Part shown: positions 1 through 8,354 of the stretch, piece by piece
Layout of the letters: the number at the start of each line of letters is the position of its first letter
How positions within the stretch are numbered: position 1 is the stretch's first letter
Source: Reticulomyxa filosa
Lineage: Eukaryota > Foraminifera > Reticulomyxidae
Length of the DNA: 22,574 bases
Reading direction: 5' to 3'
NCBI GenBank assembly: GCA_000512085.1
Contig: ASPP01004244.1
Location: 1 to 22,574, forward strand
The notes under the pieces: generated by a model
What the model was told of the DNA's origin: nothing
Seen by the model: the letters and a program-made list of their open reading frames with translations, nothing else
The model's database searches: none
Program-made: the position numbers and the translations under genes

Positions 1-2
1 GT

Positions 3-584
3 ATATTTAGTGTAAATTTTTCTCCAGATGGTAAAACTATTGTGTCAGGTTCATTGGACAAAACTTTACGACTATGGGATGTTGCATCTGGAAAAGAGAT
101 CCTAAAATTGGAGAGTGAATCAGCATTTATATTGAGTGTATAATTTTCACCAAATGGTTAAATGGTTGTATCAACAGCTGTTGATGGAACTATTATTATG
201 TGGGAAGTAAATTCAGGTAAAAAATTAATACAATTATTGATGTATAATGATGCTGCATCATGTCCAAAATTTTCACCTGATTGTCAATTTATTGCATCTT
301 GTTCACATAATAAAATAATTGGAATATTACACGTTGAATTAGACGAATTTAAAAGGTTAAGGGGACATTCAGCATCTGTGACTGGCGTAACTTATTTTCC
401 AGATGGTCAAGCTATTGTATCTTGTTCAGCAGATAAAATAGTTCGTCTGTGGAATATAAAAGCTCAAAAAGAATTACAAACATTGGAAAGACATTCCAAG
501 CATATATCAGGAGCGGATATTTCACCAGATGGCACCACTATTGCTTAGTGCTCTTGGGACGCAACAATGCGACTATGGAGATGA
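3..584 (+). pseudogene. WD40-repeat protein, C-terminal fragment with in-frame stops
   Basis: About five beta-propeller blades can be read in one frame from the window edge. Each has the usual signature: F-S-P-D-G, then S-G-S-x-D-K-T-L-R-L-W-D in the first blade, with V-R-L-W-N and M-R-L-W in later blades. WD40 propellers are protein-interaction scaffolds; nothing here shows the partner. The frame is interrupted by TAA at 141-143, TAA at 159-161 and TAG at 546-548, while the blade pattern continues in the same frame after each. A TGA at 582-584 directly after the last R-L-W could be the original stop. The first two stops sit where Gln is expected (S-V-Q-F-S-P and N-G-Q-M), so single CAA-to-TAA changes explain them. 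There are no frameshifts, so decay looks recent. The 5' part lies outside the window. A live gene with sequencing errors is possible but less likely with three stops. Confidence 0.8.
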
Positions 585-897
585 TTCAATTCAGATTGGA
601 TTCATCATATTTTTGATTCATTACCATTGTTTACTTTTTTCAAACATTCAATTATTTTTTTTAATGCTAATTATTTCTTTTTGTAATATATTGAAGATTT
701 ATGAAACAATAAAAAAAGTAAAAGATATTTTAATTTGTACAGGATTCAACATAATGAAAGAAGCAAATTTATTTTCAAAAAATTCCATATTCATTGGACA
801 CAAGCAACAAGTACTCTCACTTTTTAACAGATATATACTTTTTGAAAAGTTTTTCAAGTTTTGCAACGTTTCTTCCCCCTCCCCCCTCCAGAATAAG

Positions 898-1950
898 ATG
901 TATTTCAATGCTCAAAAAGCAGGTTTTCATTCCACAGCTGGTTTACTTGCCGCTCTTATAATCAGTTTCTTGTGTAGCCTATATTGCCTTTGGTTGTTGT
1001 ATGTAATCTGGCGCAACTTCTGGATCGTAACAAGAGAAAGAATCGGCAGTACAGCAAAAGAAATTCAACTGTCAACACAAAAGAATGACACAGCAATGGA
1101 AGTGAGTGTAAGTACATCTGTTACTTTAGAACAAAGTGCAAGACAGCAAGTAGTAATTGATGCAAGGATTAAGTGGATAGTGACTCTATATACTCTTGGA
1201 GGTTTTTTGTCATGCCTTGGAAACATTTGTGAACATTTGGTTTATGCATTGATAGAAAGCACTGAGAAAGCATGTGTTCGCGGATTGTACATTGTATACT
1301 TGCGAGCGTTTATGGAAGGGTTGATATTTTCATTTTACTTGGTGCGTGCAACCATACTTCTGCAAGGAACTGCCTTTGAAATATCAAAGTGCCGACAATA
1401 TTTTTTTGGGATTGCTCCGACTGTTAGCCTTAGTATTGTGCTGTTTGTGTATAATTTACGTATACAACTCTCTCACTGTAGTGAAGCAGGCCTTGCCGCG
1501 TTATTGCTCTTTTTTTTAGTAATTTTCGTTAATATATTTTGGAATGCCGTTTTATTCATTTTTTTAATTTATCACGTTCACAAAGTTAAAAAAGTGTTTT
1601 CTGTATGTGTGTATATGTATATATATGAGTCATTATGTGTTTTAAGTACTTTGTGTTTTATCGGAATGTTTCCCCCCCCCCTTGTTAAAAAAAAAAAGAT
1701 TGCAAACGGGGCAATGACAAATCATCACATCCAAAAAGACTTGAAAGAATATTTGAAAAAACTGTTGCAATTGTTTTTAATCACGGAGCTGTCTGCTACT
1801 GCTTTGTATGCGACGATACTTATGTCCAGTTGGAAGGACGCACTTTGGTCGTTAGCAGTCATCGATGTATGTGTTAATTGCTCCGCGATACTTTTATCAT
1901 TTGGTTTTGCAAAACCTGTCTTTAACGTCGTTTGTTTGTGTAAATGCTAA
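898..1950 (+). CDS. Seven-helix membrane protein (GPCR-like topology), family not recognised
   Basis: Exons 898-1593 and 1699-1950 give about 315 residues; the 105-nt intron starts GTGTTTTC and ends in an A-run plus AG. Seven hydrophobic segments can be seen. The first contains A-A-L-I-I-S-F-L; the fifth ends with a basic H-V-H-K-V-K-K; the seventh contains V-I-D-V-C-V-N-C and leads into a short Cys-rich tail, C-L-C-K-C. A charged loop rich in Ser/Thr/Gln separates helices 1 and 2. The pattern fits a G-protein-coupled-receptor-like topology in a cell membrane, but I see no DRY or NPxxY motif and cannot name a family. I chose Met at 898 because a pyrimidine-rich tract ending CCAG lies at 878-890, just upstream, and looks like a 3' splice site. 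An upstream non-coding or coding exon is therefore possible. The frame is open further upstream, but that part runs antiparallel to nothing conserved and overlaps the WD40 remnant. Confidence 0.6.
   Translation: MYFNAQKAGFHSTAGLLAALIISFLCSLYCLWLLYVIWRNFWIVTRERIGSTAKEIQLSTQKNDTAMEVSVSTSVTLEQSARQQVVIDARIKWIVTLYTLGGFLSCLGNICEHLVYALIESTEKACVRGLYIVYLRAFMEGLIFSFYLVRATILLQGTAFEISKCRQYFFGIAPTVSLSIVLFVYNLRIQLSHCSEAGLAALLLFFLVIFVNIFWNAVLFIFLIYHVHKVKKVFSVCVYMYIYESLCVLSTLCFIGMFPPPLVKKKKIANGAMTNHHIQKDLKEYLKKLLQLFLITELSATALYATILMSSWKDALWSLAVIDVCVNCSAILLSFGFAKPVFNVVCLCKC
1594..1698 (+). other. Predicted 105-nt intron without stop, length divisible by three
   Basis: It begins GT after a basic K-V-K-K stretch and ends with AG after an A-run; it also contains C9. 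In the exon frame it encodes a low-quality stretch (Val/Cys/Tyr-rich, then Pro-Pro-Pro-Leu-Val-Lys). Because it is stopless and in frame, retention would add 35 residues between helices 5 and 6 rather than kill the protein. Confidence 0.6.
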
Positions 1951-2486
1951 TGCATATACATTACATACGAATTGTATATATCATCGTTACGTAAAGTGTT
2001 TTTTTATACAAAACAGAGAGGGTCGTAAATTGTAAGATTTTTTTGAACTTCAAAAAATGTTCCCTTTTCTTTATTTCTCTTTTCGCGATGAAACGGCTTA
2101 CTTAGTTTTGTTCGGCTTCTTTTGTAATATTAAAAAGCTTTTCCTAATGCTAAATTTTTAGAAAGTCTATTCAAACCACAAAAAAGTACGACCTAAACGT
2201 TTCACTTTGAACATAACACAATAGTCAGTCTTGCATTATGTATTGTCTTGACAACAAGTATTGAAGAAAAGAGACTTTAGAGCTATTTTTTTAAGCTTGT
2301 TCAAAAATTTGAAAAAAACTAGTGATGTGGGTTCTGAAAAATTTAAAAATTTCATGATCTAATCAAGTAACATGCGTTTTTCTACGAACTTACGGAAATC
2401 ATCAATCTCAAAAAAGTTATAAAAAATCAATTTTGTACAAACTACTATTAAACAGCTTATTGGACATAGATTACTTGAAACAATAG
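1951..2486. other. AT-rich spacer, no supported gene
   Basis: This is 3' flank of the seven-helix gene, T- and A-rich. I found no conserved protein, RNA gene or clear repeat. A short open stretch from an ATG near 2058 encodes hydrophobic residues but has no recognisable motif. Confidence 0.5.
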
Positions 2487-2613
2487 CAATAATGACAATA
2501 ACGACGCTTCCAATGACAATACCATCCAATGGCAACAATACATTGACTCAGAAACACATAAGTTATTGATGGGCTTGTTTTCTAAAAACAAGAATAAGTG
2601 CGTTATCATGTAA
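2487..2613 (+). CDS. Possible terminal exon ending in a CaaX prenylation box (C-V-I-M)
   Basis: After a possible acceptor (CAATAG, ending at 2486) the frame reads an Asn/Asp-rich stretch, then W-Q-Q-Y-I-D-S-E-T-H-K-L-L and a basic tail F-S-K-N-K-N-K-C-V-I-M, then TAA. A basic stretch followed by C-V-I-M at the very end is the farnesylation signal known from K-Ras4B-type proteins, where it anchors the protein to the inner plasma membrane. Codons show the purine-first bias of real genes. I could not find upstream exons; no GTPase motifs (GxxxxGKS, DTAGQ, NKCD) are visible between 1951 and 2486. It may be the tail of a decayed gene or chance. The join to the seven-helix gene upstream does not fit in phase. 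Confidence 0.35.
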
Positions 2614-2732
2614 TTTATTAAAACTTTGTTACATCTTCAAGCAAAGTTTCAAATTTAGCTGCTTGAAAAAAATTGAAAGTATATCGATGAACATCCGAGC
2701 ATAGTAATGTTAGTTTTTTTGGACTTTTCTAA

Positions 2733-2843
2733 CAACCATTAAACAGCCGACCAGTTGGAAAGAAGGCAAAACATTACAAGAAGCAAGAACTGGATCAAAA
2801 AAAATGGTCATATTATCAACTGGAAAATGAAAAGATGCATTAA
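2733..2843 (+). CDS. Short coding-like remnant with an R-P-V-G-K-K-A-K motif
   Basis: A 36-codon open stretch reads R-P-V-G-K-K-A-K-H-Y-K-K-Q-E-L-D-Q and then W-S-Y-Y-Q-L-E-N-E-K-M-H before TAA. Codon pattern is gene-like and the sequence AAACAG at 2741-2746 could be an acceptor. An R-P-x-G-x-K-x-A-K motif before a charged helix occurs in Myb/SANT-like and NAM-associated proteins, some derived from Harbinger transposons; this link is only suggestive. No partner exons were recognised. Confidence 0.25.
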   Translation, partial: QPLNSRPVGKKAKHYKKQELDQKKWSYYQLENEKMH

Positions 2844-3063
2844 GCTGTTCTAAAGGCATATTTTCTTAAGATATCATTTTCGTAAAAGAGTTGTCTGAAC
2901 ATAAGCATCAACATATTGCTTGTAAGTTATTTATATTTTGCGACATTAAATGCATTATAAACTCTTTTTATCACAATTTAATACTGTGTCAAAACCGCAC
3001 AAAAAAAAATTTTTGACTAAACAAAATTTAAAAAATAAAAAGGGGACAAAAAAAGAAAAAAGC

Positions 3064-3129
3064 GAAAAAGAGAAAGTTTGAACCAGGCGGCACCCATTGG
3101 TGCCGCCTGGTCCAAACTATCTCTTTTTT
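3064..3129. repeat. GC-rich near-perfect inverted repeat (hairpin)
   Basis: Arms 3064-3094 and 3099-3129 pair over about 31 bp around a 4-nt loop, with two mismatches and one G-T pair. The core arm, centred on CAGGCGGCACC, is strikingly GC-rich in a region that is otherwise mostly A and T. The outer parts of the arms are A-rich on the left and T-rich on the right. Both strands therefore encode nearly the same short peptide (A-A-P-x-G-A-A-W), which is a by-product of the symmetry and not a gene. Confidence 0.75.
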
Positions 3130-3432
3130 CTTTTTTCGTTTCCTTTTTATTTTTTCCAAAACGACTTCGACAACAGTTGGTGGAAACTTTGTTAGTTCTC
3201 GTTGGAGTGATATATGATAGCATCTATCAAAATGACTCAAAATACGCACTAATTTCCAAAAATAAAAACCAAAAACAAAATTGAATTTATATTATTTAGT
3301 AGATGTTTTTTTTTGTTTTGTATTTTTTAAATCTAGTGTAATTTGTCCATTGTTGACCTTTTAAAAAGCTCAAACTATTGAATGTTTTAATGATATGCAG
3401 GAAAAAAAATACTGAAAGTTACAAACAAGTAA

Positions 3433-3610
3433 TTATCCACGTCTGGAAGCCCAATGCTGCAATCACTCCCAATACTTCCAAAATTACCAAAACGACCAGA
3501 ATCTATGGACAATCACCTCGTTGTTCATTGTAGTATGTCATTGTTTAAAGCTGGGGTTCTCGTTTGTATAACCTGTGATAAAAGTACTTCTCCACCAGAA
3601 ACTTACAGTA
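3433..3610 (+). pseudogene. Left part of an open frame interrupted by the mariner-like element
   Basis: An open frame runs from just after a TAA at 3430-3432 to the TA at 3609-3610 where the transposon begins. It encodes a Pro/Leu-rich start (L-P-I-L-P-K-L-P) followed by L-V-V-H-C-S-M-S-L-F-K-A-G-V-L-V-C. Across the insertion the same frame continues for 21 codons at 4329-4390. I do not recognise the protein. It could be the rest of a host gene or a chance open frame in AT-rich DNA. Confidence 0.35.
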
Positions 3611-3692
3611 AGATAAAAAAGAAAGTTGACACCTAAAATGCCACCTTATAGAGATGATTGTGCTTCTACATGAAAAAACAACATTTAATCAA
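3611..3692 (+). repeat. Left terminal inverted repeat of the mariner-like element
   Basis: 82 bp beginning AGATAAAAAAGAAAGTTGAC. It is matched by the reverse complement of 4245-4326 with only two mismatches (C/A at repeat position 32 and A/G at position 77). Confidence 0.9.
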
Positions 3693-4244
3693 CATTTTTT
3701 TAAAAAATATCTACTAATAATGTAGTTTTTAAATATCATTTTGGTTTTTTATTAAGTATTTACAATTTTTTCAAAAATTTTAATTTTTCATTTGATTTGG
3801 TAAAATTTCTTAAAAAAAGTTTACAATAGTATTTTTCTAGTAGTCATGAAATTTGACAATATTTTTTTAAACAAGTTTTAAGATTTTCCTTAGATATTTA
3901 TTTTTGTCATTTTGATTATTTTATTGCTGAAATAACAATTAGATGAAAATTCCATACAATAAGAACAAAATTTGTTTGTGTAAGCATTTTAGTCTGGTCA
4001 TGTTTTGGAGCATTATGAATAGGTTACGCTTGCAAGGTGGAAGGTTGATAAATACTGATATATATAAAGAAATTTTATCTGATAAAATCTAAAGATCGCC
4101 AATTGCTGCTTAGAAAATAAGATGATTGGATTTTCCAGCAAGACAATACAACATGACATAAATCGGAAAAAATTATGAAATGATTAAAGCCAAAAAAAAG
4201 AAAACAATGAATTTACTGCAAATTCACCTGATTTAAAAAAATTT

Positions 4245-4326
4245 TTGATCAAATGTTGTTTTTTCATGTAGAAGCACAATCATCTCTATAAGGTTGCATT
4301 TTAGGTGTCAACTTTCTTTTTTATCT
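4245..4326 (-). repeat. Right terminal inverted repeat of the mariner-like element
   Basis: 82 bp, the reverse complement of the left repeat, ending CTTTCTTTTTTATCT next to the TA target duplicate. It starts within about 10 bp of the last recognisable transposase codons, so the 3' end of the transposase gene has been deleted up to the repeat. Confidence 0.9.
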
Positions 4327-4328
4327 TA

Positions 4329-4687
4329 ATGTATATCTAAAACAGCATTCTTGTTTCGTACATGACCGCAACACTTTGGCATGGATCGTCTGAAAAAAAA
4401 GATGAAGCAGATGTTGAAATAGACCATGTGCAAATATAACATTTTTTCTTGCACGTACCAAAATAACGCTTGAAGACTATAAAGAGAAGAGTATAAGAAG
4501 AAACACGTGAGAAAGTCGCAAGAAGTTTGCAAATGAAAATTTTGTTAATAACTATTTTTATTTGCATTATTGCAAAAAGCACAAAATTGAAACAAGGTGT
4601 AGGTGTTTCCTTTTCCAACCCCACTTTTAAATAAATAGTGACGAAAAAAAAAAAATATCGGCAACGAACAAGCAAGCAAACAACAAA
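4329..4687 (+). other. Continuation of the interrupted frame, then spacer downstream of PLK4
   Basis: 4329-4390 continues the frame from before the transposon for 21 codons (Y-L-K-Q-H-S-C-F-V-H-D-R-N) up to TGA at 4391-4393. In the next frame an acidic coding-like stretch (S-E-K-K-D-E-A-D-V-E-I-D-H-V-Q-I, then TAA) lies at 4389-4439. A further short open piece follows at about 4451-4510. These may be remains of a host gene's 3' end. The remainder, to 4687, is probably the 3' flank of PLK4 on the other strand. Confidence 0.3.
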
Positions 4688-5816
4688 CTACTGTTGGAAA
4701 TCGGATTTAGCAGTCAATTTCTTAACCAGTTCGTTGTAGTCTCCATTATCATTTTCATAATCATAATCATGTTCGTAGTCGTGTTGGTAGTCGTTTGTAC
4801 ACGGACAGTGCATAGCAAATTTGGAGTAACCTTTCGGAGAGACGGAGTGAGTATTGATATCAAAGACGAACTCCACGGGAAATGTGGAGGGATCATCGCT
4901 ACTATGTAGAGCCAGTTGCTGTTGAAGCCGAGGCAAAAGGAGCCACAAGACTTGGAGGTGTTTATCCAAGCCCAAAGAAAAGAGAGGATGATCAGCATCA
5001 AGTTGCAAGCGTTGATCGGTGATGGAAGGACGACGATGTTTTTGAGATTTGTGCGTGGGTGTAACAGAAGAAGAGGAGGAAGAAGAAGAAGAGGACGGGG
5101 ATGGTCGATATAACTGCAAAGAATGATACGGACCTTTAACAGATTTTTGCTGATAAACCAAACAATTGCTCAAAGGCTGATAGCGCAGTCGAAAAATAAG
5201 CGAGTGAACCCGAGAAGAAAAAAGTAAATCAATGTCCCCACAAGCCAACAACACACCCAATTTAATATTCAAATGACGCGCGTTTTCAATGTGAAACACA
5301 ATCACGGGTGACTCTTGGCGAATCACACGCACCACTTGACAAAGAAACGAATACAGCTTTTTCCATTTGCGATTGGGGCTTTTCGACAATTCTGCACAAT
5401 TCGAAAATGAATTCACTATTGAAAATCCGTTTCCTTGTCTTTGCTTGCTTTTCTTCTTCTTTTTGTCTGATTTGCAATTTTTTTTCTTATTCTCTTTTTC
5501 TTTATCATTCTCGTTATTATCATTGTCATCATCGTCGTCATCATTATCATCATTATCATCATCTTCTTCTTCTGTATGTTTCATTGCCATTTCACTGCCA
5601 CTGTCGACTCCGCTTTGGTTTGGAGCCTGTTTGGAGGAAGAACAGACGGCAATGGAAATGCCCCCTTCGGAGTTGACAAGCATTGTATACGTTGACGTGT
5701 GTGCAAGGACATTGCCATTTTGGATCTCCACCACGCAATTCACTTTGTCAAAGTTTTTTGTGCGCGACTTTAGCAATGTGGTATTCATTGGTTTCAACTC
5801 CTTTTCATCATTGCCA

Positions 5817-5866
<50 letters not shown>

Positions 5867-7273
5867 GTTACTGTTGTTGCTGTTGCCATTACTTTTTCCA
5901 CTCAATTTCACATCCGATTCCATCTTCATTTTGTTCGTGACCTCTGCATTGTCACCACCGTGACTGTTCCTCATCCACGAATGCCGATAGATTTTTTCAA
6001 GACCAATTCTTTCCATCGGATTCTGCATGTTCATTTTGGAATGCAAGCATATTACGTATAATACCACATACACATATATACATATAAATAATATATGTAT
6101 GTATATGTATATATATATGTATACGTATGTACAATATAATAAAAATAACTTTGCACAAAATGTGCAACAATAAGTCTTTCAATTCGTCACTGAATACTTG
6201 TTTGGGATAGATGATATCGCTTTCGATGACTTTTTTCAAAGTATGTTTTGTGTTGCCTGTCTGCAAGAAAGAAGCAAACGAGTGACATAGGATTTAGCCA
6301 TTATATGATCAAGAGGAAGAGGAGAAGAAGAAAAAAAGAGCCGCAGTACCTCAAAGGGCGGCTTTCCATTCATCAGAGTGTACAGCAGAATGCCAAGACT
6401 CCACACATCGGCACTATATGAATGTGACTGCTTGGAGGCGATTTCGGGCGCGACATAATTGGGTGTGCCACACATGGTCATGCGATCGCTGTTGTCATCA
6501 ATGGTCGCGGCCAGACCAAAGTCGCACAGCTTCAGCACGCCATGGTGAATGAGGATGTTATGCAGCTTCACATCGCGATGAATGATCTTCAATTGGTGCA
6601 TATATGAAATCGCGTCCAATACTTGTCCGAACACGTTACGTGCGCTCTTTTCGGTAATACAGTTCACTTCGTTTTTATTGCGTTGTCCATGCTCGTCCAT
6701 CTTTTTTGATAGCAATCGATGCAGGTCCCCTTCTTCGCAATACTCCATTACCAAATAGATGTTCTCATCGTCTTCGAACCATTCGTACAACTTCACGATA
6801 TGCACGCTCGGCTTTATTTCCGATTTCAATGCTCCTTTCGCATTCCCCATCGCCTTTCGCAACTCTTCTCGGCTGTCGAAATGCAATGGCGAAATTCCGT
6901 GCGTTAAACACAAATGAATGTCTATCTCATTTTCCACTCGTTCCGTTTGGTCTTTTGCTTTTAATACTTCTTTTCGCATCTTTTTTTTTTTTTTTAAATA
7001 ATAATAAATAAAAAAAAGACAAGGCCCATTCCTCTCTCTCTTTCCAAATTAGATTCCACACAAAACTATCTTCAATGCTATTTCTCGCTGTGACGGATTG
7101 TGAACCGCATGAACCACTCGTCCAAACGAACCCTGACCCAAAGATCTCAATATTTTATAATCAATTATCGTTTTGCTCCATTCAAATCTTTTTTCATCTT
7201 TTGCGATGGTTGACAAAACTTTATCTGACATTATCTTTTTATTTGTATTTTCCCCCCTTTTATCTCCGTGCAA
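4688..7273 (-). CDS. PLK4: Polo-like kinase 4 (SAK) homologue
   Basis: Exons, all joined in phase 0, are 7273-7067, 6979-6350, 6260-6150 and 6022-4688 (about 760 residues). PLK4 is the Ser/Thr kinase that starts centriole duplication at the mother centriole. The Gly loop G-Q-G-S-F-G is near residue 46, the ATP Lys in A-L-K at 68, H-R-D-V-K-L-H-N near 203, D-F-G at 222-224 and G-T-P-N-Y-V-A-P-E near 240. The end of the kinase domain (N-T-K-H-T-L-K-K-V, K-N-P-M-E-R-I) matches animal PLK4 closely and fixes the splice sites. A K-W-K-K-L-Y-S-F-L-C-Q-V-V-R-V-I-R block near residue 533 resembles the cryptic polo-box region. Oddities are an insertion of about 30 residues between helix C and strand 4, a run of about 18 Asn, a long Asp/Glu-Lys stretch and a Ser run. 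Met at residue 15 is an alternative start. Confidence 0.85.
5820..5866 (-). repeat. AAT trinucleotide repeat coding for Asn in PLK4
   Basis: An uninterrupted ATT array of about 16 units on the plus strand, read as AAT (Asn) on the minus strand. It lies between the kinase domain and the polo-box region of PLK4, so length changes would alter only a disordered linker. Confidence 0.9.
6061..6132. repeat. TA/TG-rich microsatellite in PLK4 intron 3
   Basis: Alternating purine-pyrimidine tract (ATATAT, GTATGTAT, ACACAT units) within the 127-nt intron 6023-6149. It is likely length-variable; no coding role. Confidence 0.7.
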
Positions 7274-8354
7274 AAACGCTTTATGGAATTTTATGCACCA
7301 CTTTCAAAAGCGCTGGGCAATTAATCTTTCATCTTGTGTTACGTTTTACAACAACATTTTATTGTTAAGAATTGCTATCGTAACTTGTTGTGTAAAATTA
7401 AGTGAAATTATTTGAACTATATTTTTCTTTTAGTTTTTGTAAAGAATAAAATGAAATCAATTTATCAAGATTATAGATATTTCATCTAATTTAGGCATAG
7501 TACGCTCAAAAGAAATTTAAATAATAAAAGTAAACAAAAATAGCTAACAAAGACTCGGTCAACAACAAATTTTGAGTTATGTTTTGATATTTTGTGAATA
7601 ATTTTAAAAATAATCCGTGAGCTAACAAAGTAAGTAAAACGTTTCAAGATATTGAACATAGAATTTTTCAATTTTTACATACTGTGACAAAATATCAAAA
7701 ATAAAACTTATAATAACAAAAAAAATGTACCAAGCAAGAATATTGAGTCGTTTTTTGGATTTATGATATTACTTTATCTTTGCTTGCTTTTGGCATAATT
7801 TAGTTAAGGAGAGTGGTGCGATCTAAATGTAATACAAGAGTAACTCCTGTGAAACTCGTTTCGGTAATTGACAAAAACGAATAAATAAAAAAATAATTCA
7901 GTTTTTTTTGGTGTGGTATGTTTGATAGTTAAAAAGGATTGAAAAATAGTACCATGTTTGCTTTTTAATTATTGATTACATTATTTTTAATCGGACGTTG
8001 TTTTCATAGGAAATATTGCTCCCATAAACAGATTGTGATGATTTTCTTTTGTAAACTCTCGTTTTTGAGCCAATCTCTGAAATAAATTAATTTTTTTGTA
8101 CACTAATCCTATTTCCGGTCTGCCAAAATTGGTTTTACTGGTTTTTTAATTGATCTAATTCTTTTTGTGCTGATCGCAAAATATTAAGTGGTTTGCAAAA
8201 AAATAGAAAAAAATAAGTGATTTTTTTCTGCGAACTGCGCAACTATACAAAACGGAAATGTTTCAAATGTTCATCTCAGCCCATTTAAATTTTGGAGTTA
8301 TTTACAACAAACTCGCAAAAACCGAACTCATTGTTAGAAAATGTTACTTGCGCT
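7274..8354. other. Intergenic region upstream of PLK4 and downstream of the anoctamin gene
   Basis: About 1.1 kb, A/T-rich, with homopolymer runs. It should hold the PLK4 promoter and the anoctamin 3' flank. I see no RNA gene, repeat or conserved ORF. Confidence 0.5.

Larger units (their letters stand above)
3611..4326 (+). mobile_element. Tc1/mariner-type element, internally deleted and decayed
   Basis: The element is 716 bp and bounded by inverted repeats at 3611-3692 and 4245-4326 that match at 80 of 82 positions. It is flanked on both sides by the dinucleotide TA (3609-3610 and 4327-4328), the target-site duplication of the Tc1/mariner superfamily. The interior keeps recognisable pieces of a DDE transposase on the plus strand. 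I-L-V-W-S-C-F-G-A lies at 3986-4012, W-I-F-Q-Q-D-N (carrying the second catalytic Asp) at 4127-4147, and A-N-S-P-D-L at 4218-4235. In the family the last piece precedes N-P-I-E-N. These pieces are separated by stops and at least one frameshift. The N-terminal DNA-binding half and the third catalytic residue are gone. The element could only move with help from an intact relative. Confidence 0.9.

Noticed and set aside
3-584. Reassigned stop codons (TAA/TAG as Gln) suggested by the WD40 frame
   Set aside because: PLK4, anoctamin, CEP83-like and PUS1 genes all end at TAA or TAG just where homologues end, and introns contain many such codons in frame.
529-897. N-terminal extension of the seven-helix protein
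   Set aside because: It overlaps the WD40 remnant in another frame, is low-complexity Phe/Ile/Leu-rich, and a likely 3' splice site precedes the Met at 898.
3064-3129. tRNA or other known structured RNA at the GC-rich hairpin
   Set aside because: A single long stem with a 4-nt loop and no cloverleaf, T-loop or anticodon arm.
3017-3284. Short ORFs on both strands with A-A-P-x-G-A-A-W
   Set aside because: Both arise from the symmetric hairpin sequence and run into Lys- or Phe-rich homopolymer translation.
4337-4675. Minus-strand frame just after PLK4 that could extend it
   Set aside because: It begins after the PLK4 TAG stop, is Phe/Cys-rich and lies antisense to the interrupted host frame; no match to PLK4 C-termini.
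5367-5963. 198-codon Leu/Ser/Phe-rich frame on the plus strand
   Set aside because: It is the antisense image of the acidic and Asn-rich coding repeats of PLK4 (GAT/GAA and AAT arrays read backwards); no conserved sequence.
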